A stretch of 54,042 bases of DNA from Beijerinckiaceae bacterium (GTDB lineage Bacteria; Pseudomonadota; Alphaproteobacteria; Rhizobiales; Beijerinckiaceae): contig CANGFE010000009.1 of assembly GCA_947453155.1 (NCBI GenBank), positions 1-54,042 of the forward strand, written 5' to 3'. The translations under genes were made by a program, and so were the position numbers. Below the pieces are notes generated by a model. The model was not told the origin of the DNA. It did not search any database and saw only the letters and a list, made by a program, of their open reading frames with translations. Shown piece after piece: positions 16,074 to 23,499 of the stretch (position 1 is the stretch's first letter; each line of letters starts with the position of its first letter).

Positions 16074-17020
16074 GTGCGCTCGACCCTCCGGCGCTGCGCG
16101 AGCGCGAGGCGTTCCATGCGGCGCAAATCTGTTTCGCCCAGTTGCATGGCTGCTTCGACCCAGATGTCGGTGATGTCGCAGAGCTCCTCAAAGGTGAGGG
16201 GCGACACACGCTGGCGCGCTTGGATGAGCGATTTGTGCAAGCGGTAACGCGCTTCGCCACCGGCGATGAATTTGCGCACTTCAGCCTCGCCCTCACCATC
16301 ATCGGCCAGAATATCGACAATGCCCATCTCATAAAGCTCTTCAGCCGAATAGATTTTGCCTGAGAGGATCATGCGCTCGGCCCGGCCAAAGCCGATCTTG
16401 CGCGACAAAAAGCTCATCGAGCCCATGCCGGGGAAGAGATTGAACAGAACTTCCGGCAGGCCGAGGCGCGCGCTGCGCTCGGCCACCAGAATGTTGAAAG
16501 ACATGGCGCCTTCAAAGCCGCCACCCAAAGCATCACCTTGCACAAGGCCAATGGTGAGGACAGGCGTATTGAAACCCATCGCCATGTGAAAAGCGACGTC
16601 GCAGCAATCCACCGCATAAGTGCGCAAGCTTTCGCGATCCTGCGTGCGGATCATCGTCACAAAATGCTGCAGATCGCCGCCGAGATTATAAATGCCGGGC
16701 AAGCGCGACGCGCCGACGAAATAGCGCAGACCAACCTGCACCGCATGATCATGGATGCTGTGCCGCAGCGTAATCAATTCATGCAGCAATGATGGGGTGA
16801 AACTCGGCGGCCCTTTCGGGCGCATGAAGCACCAGAGCGCGGCATTGGCGGCGTCCATCTGCACGTCGAGCTCGCGCAAAGGGGGCAAAGGCAGAGCCTG
16901 TGGCGCGGCTGTGGGAGCTGGTCGGAGAAGGCGGGGCTGCGCCGGGTCCTGCCGGACAAAGGGCAAAGCTTCAGCCAAAGGCCGAGGCTTGGTGCCAAGG
17001 GGAAGGTCAAAATACGCCAT
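16070..17020 (-). CDS. rpfF: RpfF-type DSF synthase (crotonase-family enoyl-ACP hydratase/thioesterase)
   Basis: A 316-residue crotonase-fold enzyme that reads as an RpfF homologue, not a beta-oxidation hydratase. Recognised segments are YNLGGDLQHFVTMIR, LVQGDALGGGFEGAMS, GLPEVLFNLFPGMG and ITDIWVEAAMQLGE. The two catalytic glutamates of RpfF (E141 and E161 in Xanthomonas) correspond to E170 and E190, with the same spacing of 20 residues. RpfF dehydrates 3-hydroxyacyl-ACP and releases cis-2-unsaturated fatty acids (DSF signals). The N-terminal 50 residues are Pro-rich and extend beyond the Xanthomonas protein. It lies tail to tail with the RpfC-type kinase, the classic rpf arrangement. No RpfB-like acyl-CoA ligase is next to it. 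Confidence 0.9.
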   Translation of the reverse strand: MAYFDLPLGTKPRPLAEALPFVRQDPAQPRLLRPAPTAAPQALPLPPLRELDVQMDAANAALWCFMRPKGPPSFTPSLLHELITLRHSIHDHAVQVGLRYFVGASRLPGIYNLGGDLQHFVTMIRTQDRESLRTYAVDCCDVAFHMAMGFNTPVLTIGLVQGDALGGGFEGAMSFNILVAERSARLGLPEVLFNLFPGMGSMSFLSRKIGFGRAERMILSGKIYSAEELYEMGIVDILADDGEGEAEVRKFIAGGEARYRLHKSLIQARQRVSPLTFEELCDITDIWVEAAMQLGETDLRRMERLALAQRRRVERT

Positions 17021-17220
17021 TACTCACTCTCCCGCCGCTTGCGAGTGCACAACCGGTGCGGGAATAAAGGTAAACAGAATTTAATGTTTGTGAACCATTT
17101 TGTTACAAATGATCCCAAAATGGTTAATGGCCCCAAGGTCAAAACAGAACTGAATTGCTCAATATTTGAAAGCAGCCAGAGGGGCTTGTCAGAACGCGAC
17201 ACGCTTTTTGTTGGCCGATC

Positions 17221-18690
17221 TCACGATTTCGCATGGGGCGTGTCGCGCAATTCCTTTTCCTCCATCCGGCCGAGGAACAGGAAGGAGAGGGCCAGCGACA
17301 CGGCGGTCAAGAGAAAGAGCCAGGTGAAACCGCGTGCCAAGCCATCGGTGTTTTGGGCTGTGGCGCGCAGCAAGATTTCATGCGCGCTGCCGCGCGCCGC
17401 GCCCGACAGGCTGATGAGAATGGTGCCAAAGCAGGCCACAGCAAAAGCACTACCCAGTTGGCGTAAGAAATTCAGCAGCGCCATGGTCGCTCCCATTTCA
17501 TGGCGCGGCACAGCATTTTGCAAAGCTGTCGTGGTGACGGGCAACATGGCGCCAAGTCCCATGGACAGCGAAGCCAGCACGATTTCCAGCACGACCAAAT
17601 GCATGTGTTGTGCGAAAGCAAAAAGCAGCAGAGCGGCGACAATGGAAACAGCAAGGCCAATCATGCCTGGGCGTTTATAACGCGGGCTTCGCCCCATAAT
17701 GCGGCTGGCAATGCCCGCACCAATGGTTGTGCCCACAACCAAGGGGACCAGCGCCATGCCGGCAGCATCGGCATCAAAGCCCAGCACGATTTCAAAATAG
17801 ATCGGCAGGAAGATGATGAGCCCAATCAGCACGCTCATCGAAAAGCAAACCGAGACCGTGCCGTTGAAGACAATCTGGTTCGACAAAACAGTGATGGGGA
17901 TCAGCGGCTCACGCGCATGGCGCAGACGCAGCACAAGGCCAGCCAATAAAACCGCTGATGTGCCCAGAAGTCCCAGAATGACAGGCGAATCCCACGCATG
18001 GCGCGTGCCGCCCCAACTCAGGGCAAGCATCAAGCTGACCGACATGCCGATCATCAAAACAGAACCCGCAATATCAAGATCATGCGGGCGGCCATGGCTG
18101 GGCAAGCGGCGCAATTTACGATCGGTCATGAGATAAGCGGCAAGACCGAGCGGCAGATTGATCCAGAAGATCATCGTCCAATGCAGATATTCTGAAAAGA
18201 ATCCGCCAATGACGGGCCCACCCAATCCTGCAGCAAGCCAAGTTGTCTGAATATAGACCTGATATTGCGGGCGCTGTTTGGGCGGGATGATGTCGCCCAC
18301 AATCGCTTGGGTGAGCGCGATCAAACCGCCACCGCCCAAGCCCTGCAAGCCGCGCGCAAGAACAAGTGCCAGCATATTGGTCGAAAGTGCGCAGGCGATG
18401 GAGCCGATCACAAAGATGCAAATGGCAATCAGCAGAATGGGGCGTCGCCCGTGAATATCGCTAAGCTTGCCATAGAGCGGCGTCACAGCCGTTGAGACGA
18501 GCAAGTAAGAGGTGACGATCCACGGCAGATTTTCGAGGTCCCCCAAAACGCGGCCGAGCGTTGGCATGGCGGGGGCGACAATGGTCTGGTCGAGCGCGCC
18601 CATAAATTGGGCGAGCATCAAGCCGCTCATGATGGACACGATCTCGCGTCGGCTCAGGTCTGAGGAAGGCGCCGCCGCCGATGAGGTCAT
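17221..18690 (-). CDS. MFS transporter, DHA2 (EmrB/QacA) family
   Basis: A 14-segment multidrug-type exporter of 489 residues. Markers are LDQTIVAPAMPTL in segment 1, the motif-A loop GKLSDIHGRRP, GGPVIGGFFSEYLHW and FWINLPLGLAAY. The ATG at 18690 begins the usual short cytoplasmic N-terminus; an in-frame GTG at 18771 would add 27 atypical residues and neither start has a clear ribosome site. It is on the same strand as, and 200 nt upstream of, the DSF synthase gene. It may export a fatty acid or an unrelated toxic compound; the position beside rpfF is the only hint. Confidence 0.85.
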   Translation of the reverse strand: MTSSAAAPSSDLSRREIVSIMSGLMLAQFMGALDQTIVAPAMPTLGRVLGDLENLPWIVTSYLLVSTAVTPLYGKLSDIHGRRPILLIAICIFVIGSIACALSTNMLALVLARGLQGLGGGGLIALTQAIVGDIIPPKQRPQYQVYIQTTWLAAGLGGPVIGGFFSEYLHWTMIFWINLPLGLAAYLMTDRKLRRLPSHGRPHDLDIAGSVLMIGMSVSLMLALSWGGTRHAWDSPVILGLLGTSAVLLAGLVLRLRHAREPLIPITVLSNQIVFNGTVSVCFSMSVLIGLIIFLPIYFEIVLGFDADAAGMALVPLVVGTTIGAGIASRIMGRSPRYKRPGMIGLAVSIVAALLLFAFAQHMHLVVLEIVLASLSMGLGAMLPVTTTALQNAVPRHEMGATMALLNFLRQLGSAFAVACFGTILISLSGAARGSAHEILLRATAQNTDGLARGFTWLFLLTAVSLALSFLFLGRMEEKELRDTPHAKS

Positions 18691-19085
18691 GGTGTGTCCG
18701 AGATCCGCTCGCTTGGGTTGAGGGCCGCGATTTAGGGGGCTCCGAGCGGCGGGGTCAATGGCTTCAGGCACTGGAATGATGGCCCCCGGAGCAGGGGCTG
18801 CTTTTGCGGGTCGCCTGTGAATTTGTTTGAGGCTTTGTGCAAAAGCCCAGCACCGGGTGCAGGCGCCCTCCCTCAGGGGCCGGCGAAGTTCGTTTTCGCT
18901 CCAATCCGTCGGTCGATCCTCCCCGTATCTTTGGGTGTGTGGACTGCCGGCGACGCGCGGTTCCGCACAGGGTTTTAAGCCGGGTGGTCTTCATGGCGTT
19001 TATGCCTTGAACGTCGCGCGGCAGAGCTTCATATGTGAGCGAACCAGATCGCCAATTTTGTCTGGGCCAAGTCGAAGGAGAAAAC
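18691..19085. other. Intergenic region between the MFS gene and cytochrome c
   Basis: No convincing gene in these 395 nt. Long open frames here run across both neighbours and have no family features. The right end must hold the cytochrome promoter and has an AAGGAG ribosome site at about 19075. A short inverted repeat GGCTTT/AAAGCC near 18830-18846 has no T-run and no clear role. Confidence 0.5.
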
Positions 19086-19481
19086 ATGACGTTCAAGACC
19101 ACTCTGGCGGCCGCTGCCGCTTTCGCCCTGATCGGTTTCGCTGGACAGGCTATGGCGCAAGACGCTGAAGCCGGTGAGAAGAGCTTTGCCAAGTGCCGCG
19201 CTTGCCACCAGATTGGCGAAACCGCCAAGAACAGCGTCGGCCCTAACCTCAATGGTTTGATCGGCCGCCATTCTGGCGCGGTTGAAGGCTATAATTATTC
19301 GGACGCCAACAAGAGCTCGGGCCTGACCTGGGACGAAGCGACGTTCAAGGAATATATCAAGAACCCGCGCGCCAAGGTTCCTGGCACGAAGATGGTCTTC
19401 GCTGGCATCACCAACGAAACCGAAATCGACAATCTCGTTGCTTACCTGAAGCAGTTCGATAAGGACGGCAAGAAGAAGTAA
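19086..19481 (+). CDS. Class I c-type cytochrome (cytochrome c2-like)
   Basis: A 131-residue periplasmic electron carrier. A Sec signal peptide ends at AMAQDAEAG; the heme is attached at CRACH, and the axial Met is in PGTKMVFAG. The GPNLNGLIGRHSG and GYNYSDANK segments are those of the mitochondrial-type/c2 cytochromes that link the bc1 complex with oxidases. The ATG at 19086 is chosen because AAGGAG precedes it and it begins the signal peptide. The pterin dehydratase gene follows after 24 nt on the same strand, though no functional link is evident. Confidence 0.93.
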   Translation: MTFKTTLAAAAAFALIGFAGQAMAQDAEAGEKSFAKCRACHQIGETAKNSVGPNLNGLIGRHSGAVEGYNYSDANKSSGLTWDEATFKEYIKNPRAKVPGTKMVFAGITNETEIDNLVAYLKQFDKDGKKK

Positions 19482-19505
19482 GCCTGAAAAATTTGGAGAG
19501 CGCGG

Positions 19506-19871
19506 ATGACTTCTGTACTTTCAGACGATGTCATTCGCGCTCGCCTCGCAAAAGAGCTGCCGCAATGGGCGCTCATTGATGGTGCACTGGAGCGCACTTA
19601 TAAAACCAACGGCTGGAAATCGACCTTGATGGTGGTCAATGCCATTGGGCATATGGCCGAAGCTGCTTGGCACCATCCTGATCTTCATGCCTCATGGCCT
19701 GCAGTCAAAGTGCGTCTCAATACGCATGATGCAGGTGGCATTACGGAAAAAGATTTCGCGCTGGCCACACAGATTGAAAAGATGATCATGTGGCAGCCCG
19801 CACGCGAAGGCTCGGCCCTCGAAGGCACACCGAGCGATCCGCAATACGCCTATATTTCCTACAAAGACTGA
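19506..19871 (+). CDS. phhB: Pterin-4a-carbinolamine dehydratase
   Basis: A 121-residue protein of the PCD/DCoH family with the active-site stretch EAAWHHPDLHASWPAV and the following THDAGGITEKDFALA; the His-His-Pro catalytic group is intact. The enzyme dehydrates 4a-hydroxytetrahydrobiopterin, normally recycling the pterin used by aromatic amino acid hydroxylases. No phenylalanine hydroxylase is in the window. Another pterin-like set of genes lies 12 kb downstream, but there is no evidence that they work together. A hairpin without T-run (19875-19901) follows the stop. Confidence 0.92.
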   Translation: MTSVLSDDVIRARLAKELPQWALIDGALERTYKTNGWKSTLMVVNAIGHMAEAAWHHPDLHASWPAVKVRLNTHDAGGITEKDFALATQIEKMIMWQPAREGSALEGTPSDPQYAYISYKD

Positions 19872-19949
19872 GATCCGCGCTGCGTATGGACGCCAGCGCG
19901 GAGAGGCGCTAGAGCTGGTGTTCATCCAGTCAGCCTGATCTCATTTGCA

Positions 19950-21389
19950 ATGACCCAGCGCCAGCCAGATTCCGCACCACCCGCTCGCTTCGGCGCGCTT
20001 GCTACCCTGCCTGTCTTTTTCAAGCTCGCAGGGCGCACAGTTGTGCTGGCAGGTGGTGGCGATGGTGCCGCTTGGAAAGCGGAGCTCTTGGCTGCGACCG
20101 GCGCACATGTGCGCGTCTTTTGCGCTGAGCCATCCGACAAAATGCGCGCGACCGTGTCTGATCTTGCCAATGTGGAATGGATCGCGCGCGCTTGGGCTGC
20201 TGCTGATCTTGCGGATGCGTCTCTCGCAATTGGGGATGTTGAGAGTGATGAAGAAGCGCAAGCTTTTCGGGATGCCGCGCGCGCAAGCGGTGTTCCAGTG
20301 AATGTCGTTGATCGCCCCGCTTTTTGCGATTTCCAATTCGGTTCGATTGTAGAGCGCTCGCCCGTTGTCATCGGCATTTCAACCGATGGCGCCGCGCCTG
20401 TCTTTGGACAAGAAATCCGCGCACGCATTGAAACCATTCTGCCGCAGGGTTTGCGGCTCTGGGCGCAGGCAGCGAAGAATTGGCGCCCTGCTGTCTTGGC
20501 GAAGAAATTTGATTTCCGCACACGCCGCGGCTTTTGGGAGCGCTTTACCGCACTCGCTTTTGCCAAAGCCGACGAGCAGCCGCAGGACACAGATCTCCAC
20601 GATCTTTTGGCGCAAGTTGAAACTGGCCTTGTTGATCTCCCGCGCGGCTCGGTGGCTCTGGTGGGCGCGGGGCCGGGTGATCCTGATCTTCTCACCGTCA
20701 AAGCCGTGCGCGCGCTGCAATCAGCCGATGTTGTTCTCTATGATGATCTCGTCTCGCCGCGGACTGTCAATGCAGCACGGCGTGAAGCCACCCGCATCGC
20801 AGTGGGCAAGCGCGGATATAAACCGTCCTGCACACAAGAAGATATTACGGCCATGCTTGTTACGCTGGCGCGCGAGGGCAAACGCGTTGTGCGTTTAAAA
20901 GGTGGCGACCCAATGATTTTCGGTCGCGCGGGCGAAGAAATTGCAGGCGTCGTGCAAGCGGGTATTCCGATTGAGATTATTCCCGGTGTGACGGCGGCGT
21001 CCGGTGCGGCGGCATCTTTGGGTGTGTCGCTAACCGAGCGAGATGTCGCGCGCCGTCTCCAATTCATCACGGCCCATGGGCGCAATGGGAAATTGCCAGA
21101 TGATCTGGCCCTGTCTGCTTTGACAGATCCACGCGCCACCACGGTTGTTTACATGGGCGTGAAAACATTGCCGCTGTTGATTGAGCGGCTTTTGGCGCAA
21201 GGCATGGATCCCACAACGCCCGCCATTGCGGTGGAACGCGCCACTTGGCCTGATGAGCGGCGCATTGCTGCTCCTTTGTCCTCCTTGTCCCAACAAGTTG
21301 CGCAGGCGCAGATTGCGGGCCCCTGTCTTGTTTTGATCGGGGCGGCTGTGGGCGGTCCTGTGCTGCCTGTGCGCGGCACATTGGCCTGA
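19950..21389 (+). CDS. cysG: Siroheme synthase, multifunctional CysG
   Basis: A 479-residue fusion. The N-terminal third is a precorrin-2 dehydrogenase/sirohydrochlorin ferrochelatase domain with the NAD motif VVLAGGGDGAAWKAELL and FGQEIRARIE; the C-terminal half is uroporphyrinogen-III C-methyltransferase with ALVGAGPGDPDLLT, VVLYDDLVSP, VRLKGGDPMIFGRAGEE and PGVTAASGAAA. It makes siroheme for sulfite and nitrite reductases. The NAD loop departs from the common GGGxVAxRK pattern. No sulfite or nitrite reductase gene is adjacent, which is unusual since cysG is often next to cysI in alphaproteobacteria. Confidence 0.93.
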   Translation: MTQRQPDSAPPARFGALATLPVFFKLAGRTVVLAGGGDGAAWKAELLAATGAHVRVFCAEPSDKMRATVSDLANVEWIARAWAAADLADASLAIGDVESDEEAQAFRDAARASGVPVNVVDRPAFCDFQFGSIVERSPVVIGISTDGAAPVFGQEIRARIETILPQGLRLWAQAAKNWRPAVLAKKFDFRTRRGFWERFTALAFAKADEQPQDTDLHDLLAQVETGLVDLPRGSVALVGAGPGDPDLLTVKAVRALQSADVVLYDDLVSPRTVNAARREATRIAVGKRGYKPSCTQEDITAMLVTLAREGKRVVRLKGGDPMIFGRAGEEIAGVVQAGIPIEIIPGVTAASGAAASLGVSLTERDVARRLQFITAHGRNGKLPDDLALSALTDPRATTVVYMGVKTLPLLIERLLAQGMDPTTPAIAVERATWPDERRIAAPLSSLSQQVAQAQIAGPCLVLIGAAVGGPVLPVRGTLA

Positions 21390-21453
21390 TCAGCCAGTCT
21401 TCTGCAAGCCTTTATGATTCAGCGCTTTGCGCGGCAATCCGCGCATGAGGGGG

Positions 21454-21479
21454 GGAACGATTGTCCAACTCGCCCCGTT
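21454..21479 (+). promoter_or_regulatory. EcfG-type promoter of the first KGG gene
   Basis: GGAAC at 21454-21458, 17 bases, CGTT at 21476-21479. This is the consensus of the alphaproteobacterial general stress sigma factor. The start codon lies 31 nt further on. Confidence 0.85.
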
Positions 21480-21509
21480 ACCGCTGCGGGTCAGAGCGAG
21501 GAGGACCTT

Positions 21510-21710
21510 ATGGAGCAGGAGCGCAAGTCGAACCGCGGTTTTGCATCGATGGATCGAGAGAAACAGCGCGAAATCGCTCGCAAGGGTGGACGCAGTGTTC
21601 CCAATGAGAAACGCAGCTTCTCCCAAAATCACCAACTGGCATCGGAAGCGGGCCGTAAGGGCGGACATTCGTCGCACGGCAATCGCCGCAATAATCCGAA
21701 AGGAAGCTGA
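21510..21710 (+). CDS. KGG-repeat stress-induced protein (first copy)
   Basis: A 66-residue, very hydrophilic protein of the general stress protein/KGG family (GsiB-like). The repeated unit is seen as REIARKGGRSVPNEKRSFSQ and LASEAGRKGGHSSHG. Members are induced by desiccation, heat or osmotic stress; their molecular role is unclear. The ATG has an ideal GAGGAGG site. The gene has its own stress promoter upstream and faces a second copy across a shared terminator. The near identity of the middle part of both copies suggests a local inverted duplication. Confidence 0.88.
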   Translation: MEQERKSNRGFASMDREKQREIARKGGRSVPNEKRSFSQNHQLASEAGRKGGHSSHGNRRNNPKGS

Positions 21711-21751
21711 GAAGCGCGTGTCTATGGCGCGCGCTGTTAGCTCTAACAAAT

Positions 21752-21784
21752 AAAAAAAGCGCCGCTCATCGCGGCGCTTTTCTT
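21752..21784. terminator. Bidirectional terminator between the two KGG genes
   Basis: An 8-bp stem (AGCGCCGC with GCGGCGCT, 5-nt loop) has an A-run on the left and a T-run on the right, so it can end transcripts from both convergent genes. Confidence 0.88.
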
Positions 21785-21798
21785 TGGTGCATTGAAGT

Positions 21799-22080
21799 TT
21801 ATTCGGATGGCGGCATGGCTGCTTTTTTCGCGCCACCATGAGAGGCGTGTCCGCCCTTGCGACCCGCCGCGGAGGCGAGTTCATGGTTTTGCGAGAATGA
21901 GCGCTTGGCGGGGTTCACATTCTGCCCACCCTTGCGGCCAGCTTCCGCTGCCAGATTTGGGTTTTGGGAGAAGCTGCGTTTCTCATTGGGAACGCTTTCG
22001 CCACCCTTGCGAGCGATTTCGCGCTGGCGCTCGGGACTCATCGCAGCAAAGCCGCGAAGGGACTTCTTTTTCTCTTCCAT
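21799..22080 (-). CDS. KGG-repeat stress-induced protein (second copy)
   Basis: A 93-residue hydrophilic protein with three KGG units (REIARKGGESVPNEKR, AAEAGRKGGQNVNPAKR, ASAAGRKGGHASHG) and a lysine-rich start. It is convergent with, and longer by one unit than, the first copy. It has a stress promoter 40 nt upstream of the ATG at 22080. The sequence just before the start codon looks like a decayed copy of the palindromic repeat found elsewhere in the window, and supplies the GAGGCGAGG that may act as ribosome site. Confidence 0.87.
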   Translation of the reverse strand: MEEKKKSLRGFAAMSPERQREIARKGGESVPNEKRSFSQNPNLAAEAGRKGGQNVNPAKRSFSQNHELASAAGRKGGHASHGGAKKAAMPPSE

Positions 22081-22112
22081 GGATTGCCTCGCCTCGTTGC
22101 GGTCAAGATGAC
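22080..22112. repeat. Degenerate half-copy of a REP-like palindromic repeat
   Basis: The run GGATTGCCTCGCCTCGTTG followed by CGGTCAAGATGAC resembles the right arm of the repeats near 45.9 and 47.7 kb (GGATTGCTTCGCTTCGCTCG then CAATGAC), with substitutions and small insertions. It sits exactly at the start of the second KGG gene. Confidence 0.45.
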
Positions 22113-22120
22113 AAAGGGGA

Positions 22121-22145
22121 AACGCGAAGGAGAAGCTTCGGTTCC
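22121..22145 (-). promoter_or_regulatory. EcfG-type promoter of the second KGG gene
   Basis: On the minus strand GGAAC (22145-22141), 16 bases, CGTT (22124-22121). The start codon is 41 nt downstream. Confidence 0.85.
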
Positions 22146-22199
22146 TGCCAAGACGAGGCTTTTTTAACTTTGCCATTCTTTTTTGAAAGAAACGCAGCC

Positions 22200-22224
22200 G
22201 GAACTCTCCAAGGGACCCCTCGTT
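22200..22224 (+). promoter_or_regulatory. EcfG-type promoter of the glycine-zipper lipoprotein gene
   Basis: GGAAC at 22200-22204, 16 bases, CGTT at 22221-22224, 37 nt before the chosen start codon. Confidence 0.85.
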
Positions 22225-22260
22225 AGCTGCAGGTTGAACGGCGTAGCCATGGAGGACGCG

Positions 22261-22527
22261 GTGAGAAAAATCCTAATTGCCTCAGCCCTGACGGTGGTTT
22301 TGGCGGGCTGTGGCCCAAGCCCTGCTGAGAGGACCCTTACGGGGGCCGCTGTGGGCGGCGTCACAGGGGCTGCCATTGGCGGCTTGGCGACGGGCACCGG
22401 CGGTGGTGCCGCAGTGGGCGCCGCGATCGGTGCTGTGGGTGGGGCGGCGATTGGCGCGGCCAGCAGCCCGCTTTACGACCGCTGTTATATTGACGATTAC
22501 GGCCGGGAAATCTGCCGTCGCTCCTAA
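22261..22527 (+). CDS. Small lipoprotein with glycine-zipper domain
   Basis: An 88-residue envelope protein. The lipobox VLAGC gives a lipoprotein signal; after it come glycine-zipper repeats (GAAVGGVTGAAIGG, GAAIGAVGGAAIGAA), two predicted to pair in the membrane, and a short Cys-containing tail (YDRCYIDDYGREICRRS). Such YMGG/OmpA-like lipoproteins associate with the outer membrane and often respond to stress. The GTG at 22261 is chosen because GGAGG stands five bases before it. The stress promoter and a strong terminator make this a single-gene unit of the stress regulon. Confidence 0.8.
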   Translation: MRKILIASALTVVLAGCGPSPAERTLTGAAVGGVTGAAIGGLATGTGGGAAVGAAIGAVGGAAIGAASSPLYDRCYIDDYGREICRRS

Positions 22528-22546
22528 ATCGCGACGTGAAATAGCA

Positions 22547-22575
22547 AAAGGGCACCTTTTCAGGTGCCCTTTTTT
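22547..22575 (+). terminator. Rho-independent terminator after the lipoprotein gene
   Basis: A 10-11-bp stem (AAAGGGCACCT with AGGTGCCCTTT) and six T directly behind it. Confidence 0.9.
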
Positions 22576-22590
22576 CTATTTCACAGACCG

Positions 22591-22728
22591 TCAGCGGACG
22601 CCCAGCAAAAGCCAGCTGCCGATGAGCACGGCGAGGATGAGCACGGCAGCTAAAATAAATGTGAGCCGCACGCCGCCGCGGCCTTGGCGGGCACGTTGCG
22701 GATTGATGTTGAGGCGCGGCTCACGCAT
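22591..22728 (-). CDS. Small single-pass membrane protein (45 aa)
   Basis: A short protein with a basic N-terminus (MREPRLNINPQRARQGRGG) and one strong membrane segment (FILAAVLILAVLIGSWLLL). It starts five bases after the stop of the ferritin-like gene on the same strand, so it is probably its operon partner and under the same stress promoter. I know no function; such small membrane proteins are frequent in stress regulons. The start at 22728 is chosen over the longer frame, which would overlap the upstream gene. Confidence 0.65.
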   Translation of the reverse strand: MREPRLNINPQRARQGRGGVRLTFILAAVLILAVLIGSWLLLGVR

Positions 22729-22733
22729 GCGGT

Positions 22734-23228
22734 TTACTCCGCCGCAGATTGATTGACGCTCCTGAGAGCCAGTTCGCTCAAAAGCTTGTCCGTCTTCTTC
22801 TCTTCTTCCAGCGTTTGCTGCAGCAGTTTGACGGCATTCTTCATGCCGAGCTGCTGTGCCCAAGCGATCAACGTGCCGTAACGTGAGATTTCATAATGCT
22901 CGACGGACTGAGCCGCGGCGAGGATAGCAGCATCGCGCACATGCCCATCCTCGACTTCTTCCATCATCTCTTTGGCTTCAGCAATAATGCCATCCATTGC
23001 CTCGCATCGGACAGCGCGCGCGGGCGCTTCGCATTCTTCGAATACTTTTTCAAGCCGCTCCACCTGGCCCTCGGTTTCTTCACGATGTTTTTCGAAGGCT
23101 TGTTTCAGCTCAGGTGTCTGCGTCTGTTTGATCATTTTCGGCATGCTGCGCAGGATCAGCTTTTCGGCGTAGTAAACATCCTTGAGCATATAGAGGAAGA
23201 GATCATCCATTGTTTTCACGGCAGCCAT
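22734..23228 (-). CDS. YciE/YciF-type ferritin-like protein (DUF892)
   Basis: A 164-residue four-helix protein of the DUF892 family. Glu and His residues of the putative di-iron site are in DVYYAEKLI, FEKHREETEGQVERLE and SVEHYEISRYGTLIAWA. Family members such as E. coli YciE/YciF are induced in stationary phase and osmotic stress, and their chemistry is unknown. The ATG at 23228 follows GAGGAGC. A GGAAC-N16-GGTT element stands 37 nt before the start, and a small membrane protein gene follows directly. Confidence 0.9.
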   Translation of the reverse strand: MAAVKTMDDLFLYMLKDVYYAEKLILRSMPKMIKQTQTPELKQAFEKHREETEGQVERLEKVFEECEAPARAVRCEAMDGIIAEAKEMMEEVEDGHVRDAAILAAAQSVEHYEISRYGTLIAWAQQLGMKNAVKLLQQTLEEEKKTDKLLSELALRSVNQSAAE

Positions 23229-23264
23229 GGTCTTGCTCCTCGGGCTGGTGGCAAAGCCGAACTC

Positions 23265-23289
23265 AACCGCTTTGCGTATGCGAAGTTCC
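23265..23289 (-). promoter_or_regulatory. EcfG-like promoter of the ferritin-like gene (variant -10)
   Basis: On the minus strand GGAAC (23289-23285), 16 bases, GGTT (23268-23265) in place of CGTT. Position relative to the start codon matches the other stress promoters here. Confidence 0.65.
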
Positions 23290-23499
23290 GAGTGCCTGAG
23301 CTGTCTGGCGCGGCTTGATGTGCGGCTCAGGACATTTCTGTTTCGCGCGGAAATAGTTGCTCCAGGGATCCTCATTTTCACAGGCGATGCGTTCGCTGCT
23401 GCTCGCAGCGGGAAAAAGCGCCGCGGGACAAGAGACGAGGGCGAGTTTGAGATAGCCCTTCCCATTCGCCCGTGGCGCCATGTTTGTCAGCTCCGATTT

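Noticed and set aside
16070-17020. Reading the minus-strand crotonase as an ordinary enoyl-CoA hydratase
   Set aside because: The glutamate spacing, the YNLGGDL and GMGSMSF stretches, and the tail-to-tail position with an RpfC-type kinase all point to a DSF synthase.
19875-19901. Hairpin after the pterin dehydratase gene as a terminator
   Set aside because: An 8-bp stem is present but there is no T-run, and cysG follows on the same strand, so termination is not supported.
21390-21884. Minus-strand frame of 164 codons over the KGG genes
   Set aside because: Antisense to the first KGG gene and passing through the shared terminator; the KGG repeats on both strands explain the region.
23263-23481. 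Minus-strand 72-codon frame between PRC-barrel and ferritin-like genes
   Set aside because: It overlaps the ferritin-like promoter, has no clear ribosome site and no recognisable features; possible but not supported.
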